A stretch of 64,000 nt of DNA from Rutpela maculata (lineage: Eukaryota > Arthropoda > Insecta > Coleoptera > Cerambycidae): positions 27,071,821 through 27,135,820 of the forward strand of contig OW386291.2 in NCBI GenBank assembly GCA_936432065.2. The letters run 5' to 3'. The notes under the pieces are model-generated. The model was given only the letters and a program-made list of their open reading frames with translations. It was not told where the DNA came from and made no database searches. Each line of letters opens with the position of its first letter. The first letter of the stretch is position 1. Position numbers and translations under genes: made by a program. Shown here in pieces: positions 24,550 through 33,797 of this stretch.

Positions 24550-25035
24550 AAATTGAAGTACCTAGGAACAGACCGGACGAACCAACTAGAGCGGAGGGAA
24601 ACAGTAAAGGAGAGAATCAAAACGGCACAAGGGTAACATACCGTTCATTGATAAAAATAAACTATCATGAGACCTTACCAAATGTATGTACATAGCCGTC
24701 ATACGGACAACGATGATATATGGAGTCAAAAATATTGTATTGGGGACATACCCAAGGAAGGGACCCAACTCATTTACTGAAGAAAGCGCTAGTACCGCAC
24801 AGCAACAAACTAAAAATAGGGAGACCATGCTACGGTGGAGAACGACAATTGAAAGGATCAGGATCAACAAATGAACACCACTAACAAATCGCAAGGATAT
24901 ATACTCTACCACAATCGGAAACCGAGGAATCAGAAGACTCAGAAAAAAGAAGATTCGAAGAAGCAAAGACACAACACGACAGCATATTTCACAAGAAGAG
25001 TCAGAATAGGCAGAAGTCCAGAACCAAACACAAAA
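24550..25035 (+). pseudogene. C-terminal non-LTR reverse transcriptase region, degenerate
   Basis: KLKYLGTDRTNQLERRETVK followed by ERIKTAQG corresponds to the segment after the RT fingers/palm (KYLG...I...RI), and a MYIAVIRTTMIYG stretch in another frame corresponds to the usual (Y)K...IRP...YG. A GATATATACTCTACC block with RGIRRLRKK follows. A diverged homologue lies at 62074-62580. Frames shift repeatedly and stops are present. The minus-strand frame 24586-25059 is a shadow. Confidence 0.65.
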
Positions 25036-25278
25036 AAGGGAGCTTAAACGCTCCCTCACGACACAATGCGGTAACGCATCTCACAAATACCTACACCTCC
25101 CATCCCACATTCCTTTACCATGCGCCATGTGGCTCTCACTGCTGGCAACAAGCATGACCTTAGTCCAACCCAGCGTGGACGTAGCATGCCCAGCTGTATA
25201 CCTGGGAGTGGCAGCAATGCCTACAGCACGCTGGTAAATCAATCAATCAATCAATAATACAAGCAAAGGATGGATGGG

Positions 25279-26401
25279 AAAAATATACTTATATATATTA
25301 TCACACCCGAACTCAATCGTCGCAATAAACAATATAGAAAAAAATAAAAGCCCTTCAAAAAAATCTTTCTTCTTTGAGAACTGTTGAAAAGTATGTACAC
25401 TTCATGATTATTATGGTTTATTACGTTGTAGTAACGAGGATTAAAAAAAAAAGTACATCTCAAATCATTTTAATTTCCTTGCTTATGGAAAAAAATAAAA
25501 TATCACTATTTCGGAAAAAATGTATATTTTTCGAAAGTTCAAACACAAAATCGTTTACTTGTATGCATTTTTTCGAAAATATGATCAATCAGATCATGTT
25601 AAGAAATTGCAATTTTCACGATCTTATCTTTATAACTATGAAAATATCTTTGATTGTTTTGAATATAAATTCTGGAACTTTTCCAATACATTAACAAATG
25701 TATAAGGAATCCATTGGATATAGCTGAAATGTGGATAGGTGCACCTTTAATAAATACAATACACTAAAGGCACATAAAAATTCATGCGAGCTATTCAGCG
25801 GCTATGTGTAGTGTCTGTGTAATGCGTTGATAATTATATATTTTCCCTCCAAACTCACGATTTATCCACCTATTCACTAAGAAAAATGTTTAAAACGTGT
25901 AATCAGAAAGAGAAAAAAAGCTTTATTTTACTCGATAGAACAGCTGTTCCATAGTATGCATTTTAACTGTACCGTGCGCTGGCCGCGCAGAGTGGCAAAG
26001 TTACTTCACTATTTTTTTCCAGGAATACCGTGGCTTTAGCGAAAAATTTTATTAGGTTATTTTTTGTTCAGAAACACGTGGTCTATCCACCTGTATTTTT
26101 TATTTTTTCCTACCCTGATGATACAGATAACTATGTGCAAACGTTTTTATAAGGCATATCAACCATATGGATTGAAATTATTATTTTCTTCTTTTATATC
26201 AGATATATTTAATTGAAGTAACGATTTGAAAAAATTCCACCTTGAAGTTTCAATTTAAAAAAATTGGTTTTCACAAACTTCTAGGTCCCGTCGACACGGG
26301 AAGGAATATGTCTAGTAGTCTGAAATTTTGAGTGTGTGATTCTTATATGAAATGTAAACTTTCTGGGAGGGTGAAACCGAAAAAAATCAAACATTTTTTT
26401 C
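25279..26401. other. AT-rich stretch, no gene seen
   Basis: Apart from the inverted end at 26002-26112 there is no supported feature. Confidence 0.4.
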
Positions 26402-26520
26402 ATCAAGTATAAATGGACATTAAAAAATAATGTCTTGGAGCCAATTACAACTCTCCTCCAACCTGAACCTGATGTATTACTGAATACAATTTTTTGTAAC
26501 TGCAACTGTGGTTCTAATTA
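26402..26520 (+). pseudogene. Academ-like transposase C-terminal exon, first half (interrupted)
   Basis: The frame reads a Trp/Leu-rich lead, then LEPITTLLQPEPDVLLNTIF and CNCNCGSN, the usual entry to the Cys-rich tail of this family. At 26517-26520 (ATTA) the 3.7-kb palindrome begins. The frame resumes at 30217. Counting one copy of ATTA, the two halves join without a frameshift, which shows that the palindrome inserted into an open, possibly still functional, transposase exon. Confidence 0.75.
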
Positions 26521-26786
26521 CACAGGCGCACAAAATAAAAAAGTAGTCTTTTTCTGGTACTCCTTTGGGTATCCCATATGTATTTGTGCTGAACACGGCC
26601 ACCATTTTTTTGTAAATAGCAAAAATAACCTAAAATAACCTCATAATTTAGGTTATTTCCGCGATTTATTAAAAATTGGTGGGTAACGGAGCTAAACAGA
26701 TACCCGATTCGTATTCGGCATGTCGAAATACATAGGTGTTGCCCAGTGGAGTCCCAGAAACAGACCTTTTTTTGTGTGTGTCTGTG
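26521..26786 (+). repeat. MITE-like hairpin unit 1
   Basis: A ~266-bp hairpin starting CACAGGCGCAC and ending GTGTGTCTGTG, with arms meeting near AACCTAAAATAACCTCATAA. Further copies are at 29905-30212, 63595-63884 and 63945-64000. Confidence 0.85.
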
Positions 26787-26850
26787 CAATATATTAATGT
26801 CACCGGATCCTCCGCCATTTTCTAGAAAATCGCGTATGCAAATATTAGCC

Positions 26851-27355
26851 CAGGAATTTCAGTTTTTTACCCGGAATTAATTATTGTAAAGCTGAAAATT
26901 TCCAAGATTGTAATTTTGGTCCAGGACAACACGTAACAAAAAGGCTCCTATTCTCCCCCGTCGGCTTCCCTGTTTATTCAAAGCAACAAGGGCCTAAGTC
27001 GCAAAAATTGCAGAGCTGACTATAAAGTGCAACAGGAAAGTTGTTACTGGTGTGATTTGGGCCGAAATTATCATAAAAGATTAGGAGAAGCATATCCGTT
27101 CATATTTCAGATGTTCCATGCACATTTTTGTTCATATTTTTCCGTTCTAGTTCTGTCAACATTTCAAAAATTGAAAATTTTTAAAAAAAATTAGAAAAAT
27201 TCCGAAATGGCGCCATTGCGGGTAAATGAAGACCCAGAGGGGAAAACGTAAACATGTCTCTTCATAGTCTGGGCTTTCCATTGGTATGTCTATCTTCTCT
27301 GTAGCGTCACCCGTTACGGAGTTACGCCACTTTGAGAGTCGCAGCGGCGACACTC
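26851..27355 (+). repeat. E unit, copy 1 (right end truncated)
   Basis: Begins CAGGAATTTCAG and contains GTCGGCTTCCCTGTTT, AGGGCCTAAGTCGC and CACCCGTTACGGAG blocks shared by all four E units. Confidence 0.8.
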
Positions 27356-27522
27356 GGTCATTTAAGTGCGTTCATTGTTGCGTCTATCACGTCTAGTCTA
27401 AACAATCAAGAAGGCGCAAGACGAACTATACCCTTAGTTCTTTAACTTTGACAGTTCTCTAAGTGTATGCATTGGTTCATTGGTGCGGCAAAATTGAGTG
27501 ATCTTAGTTAAGCCATGTAGCA

Positions 27523-28029
27523 CAGGAATTTTTGTTTTTGACTTTGAATTAATTATTGTAAAGCTGAAAATTTGCAGGATTGTAGTTTTGGTCTAGGACA
27601 ACACGTACCAAAAATTCCCCTACTTTCCCCTGTCGGCTTCCCTGTTTTTGCGGAGCAATGAGGGCCTAAGTCGCAAAAATTTCAGAGCTGGCTATAAAGT
27701 GTATAAAGATGGTCCGATTCGGGTCGAATTGCTTCGGAGAAGCATATTCATTCGTATTTCACATGTTCCATGCATATTTTGTTCGTAATTTTCCGCTTTA
27801 GTGCAGTCAAAATTTCAAAAATTTAAAAAAATTCTAAATGGCCCCATTGCGGATAAATGAAGACTCGGAGGGGAAAACATACCCGAATAAACATTTCTCT
27901 TCATACTCTCTGTAGCGTCACCCGTTACGGAGCTACGCAACTTTGAGGGTCAGCACGCGGTGGCCGCGCCCGCCATGTGCCCGGTGGAACTGCCCTGGCT
28001 GCGCTGATAAGACCAGTTGCGAATTCCTG
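27523..28029 (+). repeat. E unit, copy 2 (complete, CAGGAATT ends)
   Basis: Bounded by CAGGAATT and AATTCCTG. Same internal blocks as copy 1, ending with a GC-rich GCGGTGGCCGCGCCCGCC block. The CAG...CTG ends are hAT-like but no 8-bp duplication is seen. Confidence 0.8.
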
Positions 28030-28167
28030 TTTATATATTATTGGTGTTTTATAAGATTTTTTGAATGAAATTTAACTTGTGAGACTCAGAAAATTACTTT
28101 ATTCAGCTAGGCAATTGACATTATTGATCTACTGGGAAGTAGGGTCGTCCGGGTCATTATCCAGATC

Positions 28168-28300
28168 CACGACTGGCTGTTTGTGCAGCTGGATTCTCTA
28201 CAGATTCGGCACATGATGCTGCACTCGCACCGGGCACCGCAGTCCCTCTTGTAGGCACAAGAAATTAGCCGTAGCAGGCTATCAGGAGCTGGCTGCCTTG
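28168..28300 (-). pseudogene. Cys-rich transposase tail, left-arm copy
   Basis: Minus strand reads APDSLLRLISCAYKRDCG followed by ARCECSIMCRICRESSC and TNSQSW. It lacks the short segment with Arg-x-x-Gly-Leu that normally separates two of the cysteine pairs. It is the mirror image of 28449-28622 in the palindrome core. Confidence 0.7.
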
Positions 28301-28448
28301 TGGTAGGAACAGGAATCGGAACCAGGCCCTAGATTTCCACCCCCAGTCCTCCAGGTGAGGATAGGAGAGGAGTTAGGAAGAATATTTTGAGGATTTAATC
28401 TCCCGAAAAGCTTGCAGCACTCAACTAATGTGCATGTGCTTTTTGCAG

Positions 28449-28622
28449 ATCCAACAATGGCTAGACATCAAGGCAGCCAGCTCCCGATAGCCTGCTATGG
28501 CTAATTTCTTGCGCTGCAAGGCGGACTGCGGTGACCGGTGCGAGTGCGGGAACTCTGGTCTGAACTGCAGCATCATGTGCCAAACCTGCAGAGAATTCAG
28601 CTGCACAAACAGCCAGTCGTAG
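28449..28622 (+). pseudogene. Cys-rich transposase tail, right-arm copy
   Basis: Preceded by a good splice acceptor (GCTTTTTGCAG ending at 28448). After an in-frame TAG near the start, a frame reads MANFLRCKADCGDRCECGNS then GLNCSIMCQTCREFSCTN and a stop at 28620-28622. Nine cysteines keep the family spacing CxC...C...CxC...GLxC...C..C...C. The upstream stop shows it is not a working exon as it stands. Confidence 0.75.
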
Positions 28623-28760
28623 ACATGGATGATGATCCATACTCTATCTACTTACCAGTAGATCAATAATGTCAACTGTCTAGCCAAATAAAGTCATTTT
28701 CTGAGTCTGACAAGTTAAATTTCATTCAATGAATCTTATAAAACACCAATAATATATAAA

Positions 28761-29311
28761 CAGGAATTTGCAACTGGTCTCATCAGCGCAGCCAGGCCAG
28801 TTCCACCTTGCACATGGCGGGCGCGGCCGCCGCTCGCTGACTCTCAAAGTTGCGTAGCTCCGTAACGGGTGATGCTACAGAGAAGGTAGACATACCAATG
28901 GAAAGCCCAAAGTATGAAGAGAAATGTTTATTCGGGTACGTTTTCCCCTCCGAATATTCATTTATCCGCAATAGAGCCGTTTCGAATAATTTTTGTCAAT
29001 TTTTGAAGTTTTGACAGCACTAGAACGGAAAACTATGAACGAAATATGCATGTGAAATACGAACGGATATGCTTCTTCGAAGCTTTTATGATAATTTCGA
29101 CCCAAATCGGACCAGTAACAATCTTCTTGCTGCACTTTATAGCCAGCTCTGCAATTTCTGCGACTTAGGCCCCTGTTGCTCCGCAAAAACAGGGAAGCCG
29201 ACAGGTGAGAGTATGGGACTTTTTGGTACGTGTTGTTCTGGACCAAAACTACAATCCTGCAAATTTTCAGCTTTACAATAATTAATTCCGGGTCTAAAAC
29301 TGAAATTCCTG
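28761..29311 (-). repeat. E unit, copy 3 (complete)
   Basis: Mirror of copy 2: CAGGAATTTGCAACTGG at one end and CTGAAATTCCTG at the other. The 70-codon plus-strand frame 29069-29281 lies within and is not supported as a gene. Confidence 0.8.
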
Positions 29312-29385
29312 TGCTACATGGCTTAGCTAATATCACTCAATTTTGCCGCACCAATGAACCAATGCATACACTTAGAGAACTGTCA

Positions 29386-29893
29386 CTCAATGTGGCGTAA
29401 CTCCGTAACGGGTGACGCTACAGAGAAGGTAGACATACCAATGGAAAGCCCAAAGTATTAAGAGAAATGTTTATTGGGGTACGTTTTCCCCTCCGAGTCT
29501 GCATTTATCCGCAATGTCGCCATTTCGGAATTTTTTTAATTTTTTAAAAAAATTTTTAAATTTTTGAAATAATGTTGACACAACTAGAACGGAAAATTAT
29601 GAACAAAAATATGCATGGAAGATCTTAAATATGAACAGATATGCTTCTCCTAATCTTTTATGATCATTTCGACCCAGATCGGACCAGTAGCAACCTTCCT
29701 GTTGCACTTTATAGCCAGCTCTGCAATTTTTCCGACTTAGGCCCTTGTTGCTCCGAAAAAACAGGGAAGCCGACGGGGGAGAGTAGGGGACTTTTTGCTA
29801 TGTGTTGTCCTGGACCAAAACTACAATCCTGGAAATTTTCAGCTTTACAATAATTAATTCCGAGTAGAAGCGATATTTTGACTAAAATTCCTG
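29386..29893 (-). repeat. E unit, copy 4 (left end truncated)
   Basis: Mirror of copy 1, ending CTAAAATTCCTG. The frame 29641-29853 is the counterpart of that in copy 3. Confidence 0.75.
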
Positions 29894-29904
29894 CGCTATA
29901 TATA

Positions 29905-30212
29905 CACAAATACAAAACAAAAAGTGAAAAGTGATCCGTTTGTGGAACTCCATTGGATAAATTTTATGTATTTCGACATGCTGAATATGACGAATCAGGT
30001 ATCCGTTTAGCTCCGTTACCCACCAATTTTTAGTAAATCGCGAAATTCAGGTAAATTATGAGTTTCTTTAAGTTGTTTTCGCGATTTACAAAAAAATAGT
30101 GGCCAATAGAGCTAAACGGACACATTATTCGTCTTCAGTACGTCGAAATACAAAGGGGTTACCCATTAGAGTACCAGAAAAAGACCACTTTTTTTTAATT
30201 TGTGTGTCTGTG
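29905..30212 (-). repeat. MITE-like hairpin unit 2
   Basis: Mirror of 26521-26786. Ends TTTGTGTGTCTGTG next to the ATTA duplication. Confidence 0.8.
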
Positions 30213-30216
30213 ATTA

Positions 30217-30388
30217 TGGATGTCGAAAAGCAGGATTAAATTGCTCTACAGTTTGTAGCAAATATCATGGCCTTTTATGTTTGTATACAGTTACACTCGA
30301 TATGAATAGGAGAGCAACGGTGACATCATCTTTCCTCATCCAATACTTGGAGACTGAAAAATCAAATTTAGAAAATGAAGATAATTAA
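30217..30388 (+). pseudogene. Academ-like transposase C-terminal exon, second half
   Basis: Resumes with YGCRKAGLNCSTVCSKYHGLLC, in frame with 26402-26520 once the insertion and one ATTA are discounted, and runs to a TAA at 30386-30388 through a Glu/Ser-rich end. One expected Cys is Tyr (SKYH). Together the halves form an undamaged last exon apart from the insertion. The rest of the gene upstream of 26402 is not recognisable. Confidence 0.75.
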
Positions 30389-31928
30389 TGAAACATCAAT
30401 TATGTAATTCATTAAATAAATAAATAAATTTGTAAAGTTCTAAAGACTATCAGGACACCGTAGATCAGGCCTACTGAGAATACCACTTAATAAAAAAGGA
30501 CACCTGTTACTCTACATCTACTACACTCTCGATTCTTTGGAGCGCTATGTCTCGTGAACGGTTTCTCCTATAAAAAAACTTCTGAATTCGTTTTTGTAGC
30601 AAACTATCTCAGCTACAAATGAGTAAATTATGTTGTTTGTTTGTTTTTTTTTAGAAAACTTCACCGTTTTCAAGATATTTGCAGAATACTGTTTTCGTGA
30701 CCTTTGACCCCGTGTAATTGACTGACGATAAAATCGATAAGAAATTCTCACACATTATTAGGATGCTTGCAAAAATTCAGCCCGTTACATGTTTTTTCCA
30801 TATTGGATGTCAATTGTTCTTGGATTGTCATAATGAGTATTCTAATATTGCAATGTAAATTGTTATGCCTGCTGCTTAAACTTATAAATATAAGGAGTCA
30901 TGTCATATCATGTCACATATAGATATAAGGTGGAGTCCTGTCATATCGATAATAAGAAGTTATGTCACTTATTTAAACTAACGATGTAATACGACTTATA
31001 CGTTTATTCATTTTAAGCTATTTCGTGTTACAAAATAATGTAAATACGTTTAATATAAATGTGGAGCGTTTTTTCAAATGGGGAATGACTTCTTTTCTTG
31101 AGCTATTAACTTAGAGTTCAAAAAAAGAAAAAACTCGGAGATTGTTATGACCTAAGGACATCTTTGACATAGATACTCTTAGTCACTAGCTAATTAGTGA
31201 AAATATAAAGTTCTGAGTTTTAAAAGAATTCTAGGGCCTAACCTTCGTAGCTTTACTCATTTTTTCTGAATGTGACTTATTTCCTTTCGAAAAAATGCAA
31301 AATAAAACATGTTGTTTAGTATCTGTCTCACTAAATAATGTTTCAGTAACCACTTTTCAATTTTGATACTATCAAAAACGTATTCAACACGCTAAAAAAT
31401 ATATGAAATGACACCTCACATGCCTATGCATGCAGTGCATTTTCAATGAGCATTATTTTTCGAGACAGTGAAACCAAAAATATAGTCGATTTTATAAAAT
31501 GGCCACCCGCGCAGACCATTCAACTTCTTCTATTCAATCACTAGACCGTTACCAAGATGCTCCAAACTGGTGATTTTCTAGTAAATAGATGGCATACAGA
31601 AGCATGCTCAGCTGTTGTATTATTAATAACTTCCGACGCTGAAAACGCTATCACCGGCAACTAGATAATAATAAAGTAAAGTAAAGTAAACTATTTTTAA
31701 ATGCCACATATAATATTACCAAAAAAAAAAACTATTAAACTACATTAGAACTATTTGTATACCAGCAATAAGAGAAGATTTATATGTTTTCATCAATCAA
31801 CAATGTCAGTTGCAAAATTACCAAAATTAAAAGCCTTGCAACTATGAAATACAAAAATTTGCATACAAAATATTCTCAAATAATTGAGATTATTTAATAG
31901 TTCATTAAAATAGCAATTAATATTTTAA
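30389..31928. other. AT-rich stretch, no gene seen
   Basis: No supported coding feature. A short TAAAG run lies at about 31672-31689. Confidence 0.4.
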
Positions 31929-32240
31929 TATATCGGACAAAACTCATAGTTTTGAAATTTGGTAGAAATGTTAAGGATAGCATAAGAATTAGTGATCCGA
32001 AAAGTTCCCACCTCTAAATAGTGTGCTTCATCCCCTAGGACGCCACTTCCACTCCCATTTTGAGGTTTTCTAGATTATCTCGGGAACGGTGCACTTTGAT
32101 AAAAATACCTATCTACAAAATTATTCCCTATAAAATTCTCTATCAAAAATTTCTCTATAATTTTTTTCCTAAAAATAATAGTACCGTGGGAAATAAGGCG
32201 CACACATAACCAGTTAACACAGGAATTGTAATCTTTACTA

Positions 32241-33797
32241 TAATCTACCTTAAAGTTCAATGTTTAATGCTAAAGCAGTAACTATTAAACTCCACTTAAA
32301 AATATAACAAATGTAGAAACTAATAATAATAATAACTAACAAGGCAACGTTATACCAGATTATTAATACTGTTCCAGAACGAGACCATATTTTCCAAAAT
32401 TCCCTTCGCCGCATAATATGGTCAAAAAAAGGAGAATTTAATAACGTTTACAATCGAGTTTACAACGCTTATGTTAGTTACATAAGAAAACATTACCGTA
32501 ATAGAGTAACTGTCGTGATCGATGGTTATTATTTAGAGAATGCAAACAGCAGGAAGTGCCTAGAACAAAAGCGGTTACTTTAAAGAACCTGTCCTGAAGT
32601 TATATTTGATGAAAACGCTGTTGTTTCCGAAACTCAGCAGAAGTTCCTTAGTTATTTGTTTAACAAAGAACGTTTGATTGCAGAACTAGTGAAAAAATTT
32701 AGGAAAGAAGTGTTCGTTGCTGCGGATGATGCCGATTTATTAATAGTACAAACTGCAAACTGCTGTCGAAAACTGTTATAAGTGTGACACAGCTGTTGTG
32801 GTAGAGCAAGATATTGATCAGCTAGTCCTTCTTATTGCTTTCTTTCCCTCCGATAGAGATATTAAATTTTTAAAATAAAAACAAGGTAATACCAGTAATA
32901 GGATTTATAGTTCCCGAGATTTACAATTCTCAACTTTTTTTAAAAATGTAAAGAAACAATATTATTTGAAAACGCCATTAACGGTTGCGACTCAACTTCA
33001 GCATTTTTTTCCGAAAGAAAGGTTAATGCAATCAATGTGCTTAATAAAAGAAATGACTTAGAAGAAATCGTACAAACTTTTAATAATGAAAAAGCTAGTT
33101 ATGAAGAAATTGCAGATGTAGGGGAGCGATTTGTTCTAGCTTTGTAAAACTCTTCCTCCGCAGAAAAAGTCTAGATGTATACAAATTCATGTCTTTTAAC
33201 AAACTTTTTAGTAAAGCGAATAATACTGTAATGTTATCAAAACTACCACCAACTTCTGCTGCTGCTCGGCAATACTCATATAGCGTTTTTTACCAAATTC
33301 AAACCTGGAAAAACGTTACGCTAGGAGCTACTGATTGGTGATAGAGGAAAGTCGGCTGTATATTAACCACAACACAACAAAGGAATGAGCTCCCAAATCT
33401 GTTTTAACACTAATTTCTTGTTCATGCAAGTTAGATGGTGAAAACAGGTGCAGTTGCAGAAGAGCAGGCTTACGTTACTCCACAATGTGTTGCCATTGCC
33501 ACGGACAAGCATGCATGAATGTCGAATCTATGAAAGACGCCGAAGATTAATTAACGCAGGTAACCTTCTAATAATTAATGGATTGGATATACAGGGGACA
33601 TCACGTAAAAAAAGCGCACCAATTACTTTACCTCTGGGGTGGCGTGGCAATAAGTACAATATACAATATTGTCGTTTCTTTAAAAATTGCGAAATTTTTT
33701 ATGGGTGAGAGGGTGGAAGCGCTACATTTATTATATTTTTAAATGGAGTTTAATAGCTACTGCTTTAGCGTTAAGCAAGGAACTTTAAAGTAGATTA
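32241..33797 (+). mobile_element. Academ-like DNA transposon inserted in the left arm of the palindrome
   Basis: TAATCTACCTTAAAGTTC at the left and its near complement at the right (ends 33797) form ~85-bp inverted repeats. The undisturbed right arm of the host palindrome shows where the insertion happened. The flanking trinucleotides are CTA and TTA, so the duplication is 3 bp with one change, or 3-4 bp. The decayed transposase lies inside on the plus strand. Confidence 0.7.
32340..33550 (+). pseudogene. Academ-like transposase with PIN/XPG-like motifs and Cys-rich tail, degenerate
   Basis: In order: RDHIFQNSLRRIIW near 32385; VTVVIDGYYLENA near 32510 (first acidic motif); SETQQKFLSYLFNKERLIAE near 32630; AADDADLLIV near 32725 (second acidic cluster); EQDIDQLVLLIAF near 32805 (third). 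Then a degraded region, LSKLPPTSAAARQYSYSVFY near 33240, and finally SCSCKLDGENRCSCRRAGLR with CCHCHGQAC, ending TAA at 33548-33550. Spaced Asp/Glu clusters of this kind are typical of FEN/XPG-type nucleases, which Academ transposases are reported to contain, with a Cys-rich finger. The copy has several frameshifts and stops and cannot make protein. It is the fullest member of the family in the window. Confidence 0.7.

Larger units (their letters stand above)
22975..25255 (+). mobile_element. Non-LTR retrotransposon insertion with perfect 23-bp target duplication
   Basis: A 23-bp sequence (22952-22974, beginning AATACAAGCAAAGGATGG) is repeated without mismatch at 25256-25278, directly after a tail of repeated AATC units. 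The 2281-bp insert therefore entered by target-primed reverse transcription in plus orientation. It holds a 5' region with ~3 tandem repeats, a stretch without clear ORF, and a decayed C-terminal RT region. A full element would be larger, so this is an internally deleted or non-autonomous derivative. Despite the perfect duplication its coding region is degenerate, so the copied parent was probably already defective. Confidence 0.85.
22669..26112. mobile_element. Possible element with ~110-bp inverted ends, interrupted by a retrotransposon
   Basis: Bases 22669-22780 and 26002-26112 are inverted copies, sharing TACAG(A/G)TGGATAGA, GAACAAAAAAT and AAGCCACG blocks. No target duplication or transposase can be seen between them. 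The non-LTR insertion at 22975-25255 accounts for most of the internal length. Confidence 0.5.
26521..30212. mobile_element. 3.7-kb nested palindromic transposon, 4-bp ATTA target duplication
   Basis: The ends start CACAGGCGCACAAAA and finish TTTGTGTGTCTGTG, flanked by ATTA at 26517-26520 and 30213-30216. The left arm order is: MITE-like unit (26521-26786), a 40-base link with GATTTTCTAGAAAATC-like core, E unit (26851-27355), spacer, E unit (27523-28029), Cys-rich exon (minus). The right arm mirrors this as Cys-rich exon (plus), E (28761-29311), partial E (29386-29893), MITE-like unit (29905-30212). Arms are visibly diverged and the right arm lacks part of the inter-E spacer. It carries no full transposase, so it moved in trans. 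The short duplication and Cys-rich exon point to the Academ-like family. Confidence 0.85.

Noticed and set aside
24586..25059. 157-codon minus-strand frame
   Set aside because: Opposite strand of the non-LTR RT remnant, which lies in plus orientation by its AATC tail and target duplication.
29069..29853. Two similar 70-codon frames with many cysteines in E units (29069-29281, 29641-29853)
   Set aside because: They differ mostly by amino-acid-changing substitutions, and the counterpart in the E unit at 26.9 kb contains a stop, so there is no sign of selection for protein.
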